Part shown: positions 58,908 through 64,000 of the stretch, one piece after another
Numbering within the stretch: position 1 is the first letter of the stretch
Layout: each line of letters starts with the position of its first letter
DNA from: Plumapathes pennacea
Taxonomy: Eukaryota > Cnidaria > Anthozoa > Antipatharia > Myriopathidae
Direction: 5' to 3'
DNA: 64,000 nt
NCBI GenBank assembly: GCA_964036295.1
Contig: OZ038463.1
Location: 1,302,001 to 1,366,000, forward strand
The notes under the pieces: model-generated
What the model was told of the DNA's origin: nothing
The model's database searches: none
The model's input: the letters and a program-made list of their open reading frames with translations, nothing else
Made by a program: the position numbers and the translations under genes

Positions 58908-59188
58908 TACCACACAAGTGAATAGTGCTCTTCGCGCGCTCTGATTGGCTCCTCAATCTCGGAATATTAAGTACTATTCACCTCCCGGCGGCTTCCGGTA
59001 AAACAAAATGGCGCGCGAACCCAATTTTTGCCCACTTTCGTCGGAAATAAAATAGCTATTTGGGAGTTGACTATTAAACGTGTGTGGTATATACTAAAAC
59101 AATTATTCGGCTCAGTGTCGGCTCGGTCTCGCCGAAACGGCTCGGTAAATATCCACCGCTATTCACCTCTCGGCGAATAATTGTTAAC
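58908..59188. mobile_element. ~280-bp repeat, inverted relative of 48806-49105 (copy 2)
   Basis: Carries TACCACACAAGTGAATAGTG, GGTAAAACAAAATGGCGCGC and GGTAAATATCCACCGCTATT in reverse order to copy 1 and ends GTTAAC. One arm of the hairpin present in copy 1 is missing. Confidence 0.75.
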
Positions 59189-59234
59189 TATTCGGTGGCT
59201 CAATATCCTTTTCTATCATTAATTTTAATTAGTA

Positions 59235-59440
59235 ATTACACAGCACCTAATCATCGGTATATCTTGATGTATAGACAAACCAAAACACCAGCCAATGGTA
59301 AAGTAGTCTCGCAATGACCCTGTATACCAGAGCCAAGTGGACGTATAGACCACAGCAAGGGACCATATAAGGGACCACAGCAAGAGACCATATAAGGGTA
59401 AGCATGAGTACACTAGTCGCCTTGGAACACAATCTCACGA
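59235..59440 (-). pseudogene. Broken GPCR paralogue fragment (ICL2-TM4-TM5)
   Basis: The minus-strand text LIWSLAVVYTSTWLWYTGSLRDY matches TM4/ECL2 of the adjacent GPCR (LIWSFAVVYASTWLWNRGLWDY), and the DNA match runs through ATCGGTATATCTTGATGTA in TM5. Frames are shifted, and a 25-base unit (GACCACAGCAAG...ATATAAGG) is duplicated in tandem near 59348-59397. The fragment overlaps the 3' end of the intact gene. Confidence 0.8.
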
Positions 59441-60408
59441 CAAAAGAGTTTGCCCGCAACATTTTTAAGTTGCTTTTTTACATCAGTCCGGATCTCAGGC
59501 ATGCGAAAACAGTAAACTAAGGGATTCATAAGAGAACCCAGCTGCACAAGTGTTAAAGTGAATTCATACATACATTGTGTGAGAGCATTATGCTCAACAG
59601 ACCCAACAACGATATGTACACAGAAGAAAGGCAAGTAGCAGAGGACGAATAGCACATAGATCCACGCCATGGTGGAAGCCGTTCTTCTGTACTTTACCAC
59701 ATCAAGTGTGTTTCCAGTCTGTGGTTGAGATTGATCTCCAACTCGACGGCAATTATGTTGTCGTAACCATCGGTATATCTTGATGTAGGCCACAGACATA
59801 ACGAGTAGACAAAGCAAAACACCAACCAAAGTGATGTAGTCCCACAGCCCCCTGTTCCAGAGCCAAGTAGACGCATAAACCACAGCAAAGGACCATATAA
59901 GGGTAAGGAGTACAGTAACTCGCCTTGAAGTCACAATCTCACGATACTTCAGATGAAAAAACAAAGCAATGTACCGGTCCAGACTTACCACCGTCATTGT
60001 GAATAACGAAACACCTGCAAACAACGTCCCTGTAGTACCATAACACTGCAATGAAAAACACGCAGTGCCGCGAGCGTCGTTGACCTTCATAATAAGAAAC
60101 AACGCAAAATTTGGCTGAACAAATGAACCCACTCCAAAATCCGTCATAACAAGAGTACAAAGCAGAAGCTTGGACGGCAAGCGGATGGAAGTGCTGCGAC
60201 GAATTGCAAAGAAAACCAGAACGTTGGCAAAAACTGTCATGACTGCGAAGAGCATGTTTAATACAGCGTTGATTATGTACGGAAGATTGATGTTCAGAGT
60301 TTGGAAGCGAGCCTTTGAGAACAGATTACAAAGTTCTAAGCCCTGCCTTGCAGTCGTGTTGTCGTATCCGGCTGTGAAATTATCCATCAGATTGATTGAC
60401 TGTTCCAT
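59413..60408 (-). CDS. Rhodopsin-like (class A) G-protein-coupled receptor, intronless
   Basis: ATG 60408 to TAG 59415-59413, 331 residues. A GTG-started extension of four codons is unlikely. Seen: two N-glycosylation sites (NFT 10, NTT 17), TM1 about 43-68, TM2 Asp90, DRY at 144-146, TM4 Trp172, a basic ICL3 (KYRRT), TM6 CYLP about 257-260, NPLVY at 295-299, and a Cys in the tail. ECL2 is short and has no Cys, so the usual TM3-ECL2 disulfide is absent. That recalls the melanocortin/cannabinoid/adenosine group, but the ligand cannot be told. Class A receptors act in the plasma membrane through heterotrimeric G proteins. The last residues (REIVFQGD) come from DNA matching ICL2 of a paralogue, read in another frame; the original tail was probably lost. 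Confidence 0.92.
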   Translation of the reverse strand: MEQSINLMDNFTAGYDNTTARQGLELCNLFSKARFQTLNINLPYIINAVLNMLFAVMTVFANVLVFFAIRRSTSIRLPSKLLLCTLVMTDFGVGSFVQPNFALFLIMKVNDARGTACFSLQCYGTTGTLFAGVSLFTMTVVSLDRYIALFFHLKYREIVTSRRVTVLLTLIWSFAVVYASTWLWNRGLWDYITLVGVLLCLLVMSVAYIKIYRWLRQHNCRRVGDQSQPQTGNTLDVVKYRRTASTMAWIYVLFVLCYLPFFCVHIVVGSVEHNALTQCMYEFTLTLVQLGSLMNPLVYCFRMPEIRTDVKKQLKNVAGKLFCREIVFQGD

Positions 60409-60439
60409 GGCTAGCTTCACCTGTAGGGCCCTGTAGCTT

Positions 60440-62170
60440 TGAGATATCAGTTATGGAGGAAAGGTTATAAAATCACCTTCAGTAAATTGCTGGTAGGCAA
60501 CACAGCTTCTGACAAGTGGTGATATAAACCGGCCTTTTCTTGTCTAAGGTTTGTTTGACATTCAGCAACGTATGACAATTAGTAGCTCTTCACAGCAGTC
60601 ACAGCAGAGGCGTCTTTGATCAATACAGCACTAACTTTTAGTCAATTGGTGTGCGCTTGATATCATAAACATGCGCCCTCCCAAAGAGTTGCATTGTTTG
60701 AGATCAATAATAAATGTTAATTTAGATAAGGCATTAGTTATGGATCAACAAAAAGCACTTCTGGCTGCAAAATTGAAATGATTGAACCTTTTTTCTCCAA
60801 AGCCATAAGCGAGTATACTACAAAATGATTAATATATTTTTTGTAAACATTTGTAGACAAACCGGACTAGAGGTTAATAAGTATTCTTTGCAAAGTCACC
60901 TTGCATGATATTCAATGAGTGTTGTTCTCCGCAGGCCAAATTCGTTCTTGATAATTTCTACACTGGGTGTCTCTTTAAGATTGAAGCATTTTGTGCGGCA
61001 TACCAAACACGACCAAATTCGAGGCGGTGAGTGCTCAGTGTCAGTTACATAGATTTATTGAATAAAAGGAGATTACACACGAAGAAGAGGTCGAGAAAAC
61101 CAAGAGAAGGGCTCGACTGAGTATAAAACAAGAATACGTAGTCACAATTAAAATTAATGAGTCTGACTTTTTTATTCAGCTTGCGCTTGTCGCTATTGGT
61201 AAACCGTGGGATTTCGATCTCTTAATGTTCTGGCTTAGTTTGAATTCCTTTGCGAGTTTATTTCCCTGTCTTTTTTTTCTTGGCACAAACGAATAATATA
61301 CTGCAAACAGTGAACACACAATTAATAAATTAACCTTGAGCACTAATATCGATCTCGCACATGGAAATCACCCAGTTGCAAGCAATCGCTGTAGTCAACG
61401 ATCCCTCGATCCAAAAATTTATCCGAGTCGTGAGGACTAATAGACCCCTCGGGGGGGGGGGGGGGGGGGGGGAGTGTACTGTGATCCGCATACGCGTACG
61501 ATACAAGTCAAACTTTTTCATCAAAGAGTTATGGCCGAAGATCTAAGATTAATTAACGAGGAAAGTTAACAGTTGTTACGGAGCAGTTTTACGCAAATCT
61601 AGTTTTGCCAGCTGCTCAGATCTAGGTGTGAACACTGAAAACCAAATGAGAGAAAAAATAGATTTCCTGCAAAACGTGTTGACAGAATTTTACCAAATTT
61701 ATTTATTTTGTCGCTTTCCGTACACAAAAAAAATTGTGCAAATTTTCAAAAAAATTCACCGAAGGAATATGAATATAATTAACTTTTTCCCGCTTTTATA
61801 TCACTCACAACAGGTGACGTTGTGTCGCCATGGCAACCGATATCTGCTCAAAATTTATGGGAACACACCTTCATAAGAACTCAATGCCATAGACATAAAA
61901 CCCTTTTTGAGAAAGTAAACGCCGATTAAACTAAACAGCAGGTCATTTCTTGGTCTATAAACTGCCAGAAACTATTACGAGCCACCTTACTCCACTCCCA
62001 AACTCAGAATACAAATTCTCCCAACCACAAAATAAGAAAATGTATGAGTGGTGATAAATTGATATCTCAAACAGCTTTTATTTGAACAAGTTATTAAAAT
62101 CCAAGTTCTCCGTAAAGTATAGTTAAAAGTAAAGTTATTTGTTTAATGTTAGGTAGTTCCGTCAGCTCTG
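60440..62170. other. Upstream of the GPCR; no gene seen
   Basis: Presumed GPCR promoter side. A G run of about 22 bases lies at 61450-61472. No exon supported. Confidence 0.4.
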
Positions 62171-62179
62171 GAGTTGTTA

Positions 62180-62549
62180 AGCCTGGTTCAAACGTAGAAT
62201 TTCTGCCCTGTTGAATCTAATGTTTCAGTATTAAGTGCGACAAAAGTTCGACGTTTGAATCAATTAAGTTTGAAAGACTTATATCAAGTTCGACGGCGTC
62301 GTTTTATGCGGCTAGGCCTGTCGGATAAAACGACTGAAGTTTGACTTTGTTTCAAACGTTTTATTTCCCATGCCCCGAACCTAATGCATAAATTATACCG
62401 CAGAGTTTAGTCAACAGTCGCTGACCATATTGCAGTTTAGCAATTAGGTTCGACTAAATTAGTTCGACGTTTGAAGCCACTGCCGTGCTTTTGTCAAATC
62501 TAGTTAAACTAGATTCGACACAGCAGAAGTTCGACGTTTGAATCAGGCC
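62180..62549. mobile_element. 370-bp MITE with TTA target duplication (PIF/Harbinger-like)
   Basis: Ends AGCCTGGTTCAAACG and CGTTTGAATCAGGCC; TTA at 62177-62179 and 62550-62552. GTTCGACGTTTGAA words recur inside. Confidence 0.8.
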
Positions 62550-62579
62550 TTACCAATGGAAGCCGATGGTGCGCCCTTC

Positions 62580-62851
62580 ACCCCCCCCCCCCCCCTCCCC
62601 CCCTTCTCTGTCAAGTGTTCCGTTTATTTGAAGCTCAAGCTACACAGGATACTGAGCACAGAGGATCGAGCCGAACCTCTTGTTCGGAAGATTGCGCACA
62701 AAGCGACCGAGCCAACGCCTATTCCTGTATGCTGATATATACCTGATGAGAGATCGAAAAGAGAAAATTGAAATTGACCACTCTTAGGAGGGCTAAAATG
62801 TAATTAAAGATTCCGGCAGGAGCTGTCCAAAAAAAAAAAAAAAAAAAAAAA
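62580..62851. repeat. Poly(C) and poly(A) homopolymers
   Basis: A C run at 62580-62603 and an A run at 62830-62851. No gene between them. Confidence 0.8.
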
Positions 62852-63345
62852 GAAAACATACATCAATTATTAACCACACAAAACTTGAACAAGAAGGCTT
62901 GATGTCAAATTATGCTGTCGAAGAGCACTCGAGGAATCTCAACTGTACAGGTGATTTGGCTTGTTTGTGTCTTATCTCTGAGAACCAGGGCCTAGTAGTG
63001 GCGAAACACAAATTACAAATTGCAAATCCTAAATTAGGTCTCAATTTTGTTGTAGTCTGTATGTCTGCACACTGAAATATTTCCCTCGAGCAAAGCTTCA
63101 CTGATTAAGCAGGTTTTACGGCAAAGCTGCGGAACCAAAAAAATAACAAATAGAAACAAAACTTGGTGACTCAGGCGAGCTTCGAAGAGCTTGTTCCAAA
63201 TATTTACTATTAAAAAAATATGTAACAATTTCATGCGAAAAATAGGACGTGACACAAACATTTAGTATGGCAAACTAACTTTATTACCGTTGTTTATTAG
63301 CAATTTCCATTCTCATTTCTTGACAACATCTATTAATTCTTTCAG

Positions 63346-63394
63346 CTTGCTGTTCTGCTTGGGTGTTTGCTGTTTCTGCCAGGAGCAAAATGTG
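63346..63394 (+). CDS. Possible signal-peptide exon
   Basis: Between a TTCTTTCAG acceptor and a GTAAGT donor, 49 bases encode LAVLLGCLLFLPGAKC, a typical signal-peptide core with a cleavage-like end, leaving in phase 1. That is a common layout for the first coding exons of secreted proteins. The exon with the start codon and any following exon were not identified; the rest may lie beyond the window. Confidence 0.35.
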
Positions 63395-63399
63395 GTAAG

Positions 63400-64000
63400 T
63401 AAGCCGATGGATGCATGCGGGTTAACCATTGTATATATCGTCCTTAAGTTAAATACATTTTTTCTTTCGATCCGCTTTGCTTATTTTATTTTTCGTTTGC
63501 TTTGTAAAATATAAACCACTACCATGCATAAATTGCAGATGAGACTAAAAGAATATATTTTCTCAAGGTTATGCTCTCTTAACACGTACTGTCATCTTAT
63601 TAAAGTTTAATGACGCAAAAAATAAAAAAAATAATAAAATAAAATAAAAAGACTAGTTAGTGTAGGAACTGTTACAAGTACGACTAACTTGCATTAGACA
63701 AAACTGATTGCGTCACTCAACGGAAGCAGCAAATATACACGAAATATCGGGCAGGAAAACATGTTTTTGTTTATGCTTTAATTCCGAGTAGCCGAATAAT
63801 TTTACCTCTCGTCAGCTGCACGACCACCTGCGGCAATTAGACAGAGTTCCCAATGCAGTTCATGAAAAGAAAAGCGGTCCTTCTTTTCTCATATTTTTGC
63901 TTGAATTTCTTTGCTCAGTCATTCTTGTTGACTGTATGTCACGTCCTGAGCAAAACGGGCTACAAGCTGATTACATCAAATGCAATAATACAACATACAA
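63400..64000. other. No feature supported
   Basis: AT-rich end of window; possibly intron of the gene suggested at 63346-63394. Confidence 0.4.

Overview
This window looks like nuclear DNA of an invertebrate animal, most probably an anthozoan cnidarian (coral or anemone). That call is inference. It rests on intron-rich genes with short phase-matched exons, a complete animal-type DUS2 with a C-terminal dsRBD, an intronless class-A GPCR, an interstitial TTAGGG array, and very dense short inverted-repeat transposons. There are no operons, bacterial ribosome binding sites or CRISPR arrays. Most coding sequence is in small exons; I joined them by splice consensus and by requiring the reading phase to match across every junction.

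Layout. (1) 0.2-8.8 kb, minus strand: the 3' part of an RRM-domain gene, then a complete seven-exon gene for a leucine-rich-repeat protein that starts MGCGAS, a likely N-myristoylation/palmitoylation signal. (2) 8.3-13.6 kb: a mobile-element cluster with a 373-bp MITE, several GCTGGTACG hairpins, two poly(G)-headed elements and a short ORF. (3) 13.7-15.6 kb, minus: a four-exon cephalosporin hydroxylase (CmcI)-family gene, a family best known from bacteria. (4) 16-23.8 kb: repeats, an inverted duplication carrying two related short ORFs, an interstitial telomeric tract, and no convincing host gene. (5) 23.8-36.0 kb, plus: the 17-exon DUS2 tRNA-dihydrouridine synthase gene. Its introns hold a 2.05-kb transposon, a duplicated 350-bp element, a 237-bp MITE, a 75-bp tandem array and a tRNA-derived SINE. 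(6) 38.0-41.1 kb, minus: a three-exon gene for a protein starting MGN with one degenerate C2 domain; a tRNA-Asp(GUC) gene lies in its second intron on the other strand. (7) 42-51 kb: repeats, including a Mutator-like element with an exact 10-bp target duplication, a foldback element with an exact 9-bp target duplication, and a decayed RecQ helicase. (8) 52.1-55.8 kb, minus: a three-exon, single-Ig, single-pass membrane protein. (9) 59.4-60.4 kb, minus: an intact rhodopsin-like GPCR whose last codons run into a broken piece of a paralogue. (10) 60.4-64 kb: repeats and one possible signal-peptide exon.

The genes do not form an obvious pathway; they are an ordinary mix of housekeeping (DUS2, tRNA-Asp), membrane or signalling (LRR, C2, Ig and GPCR proteins) and one unusual enzyme (CmcI-like). 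What stands out is the number of foldback and TIR elements with readable target-site duplications, and the host exons that short-ORF scanning would miss.
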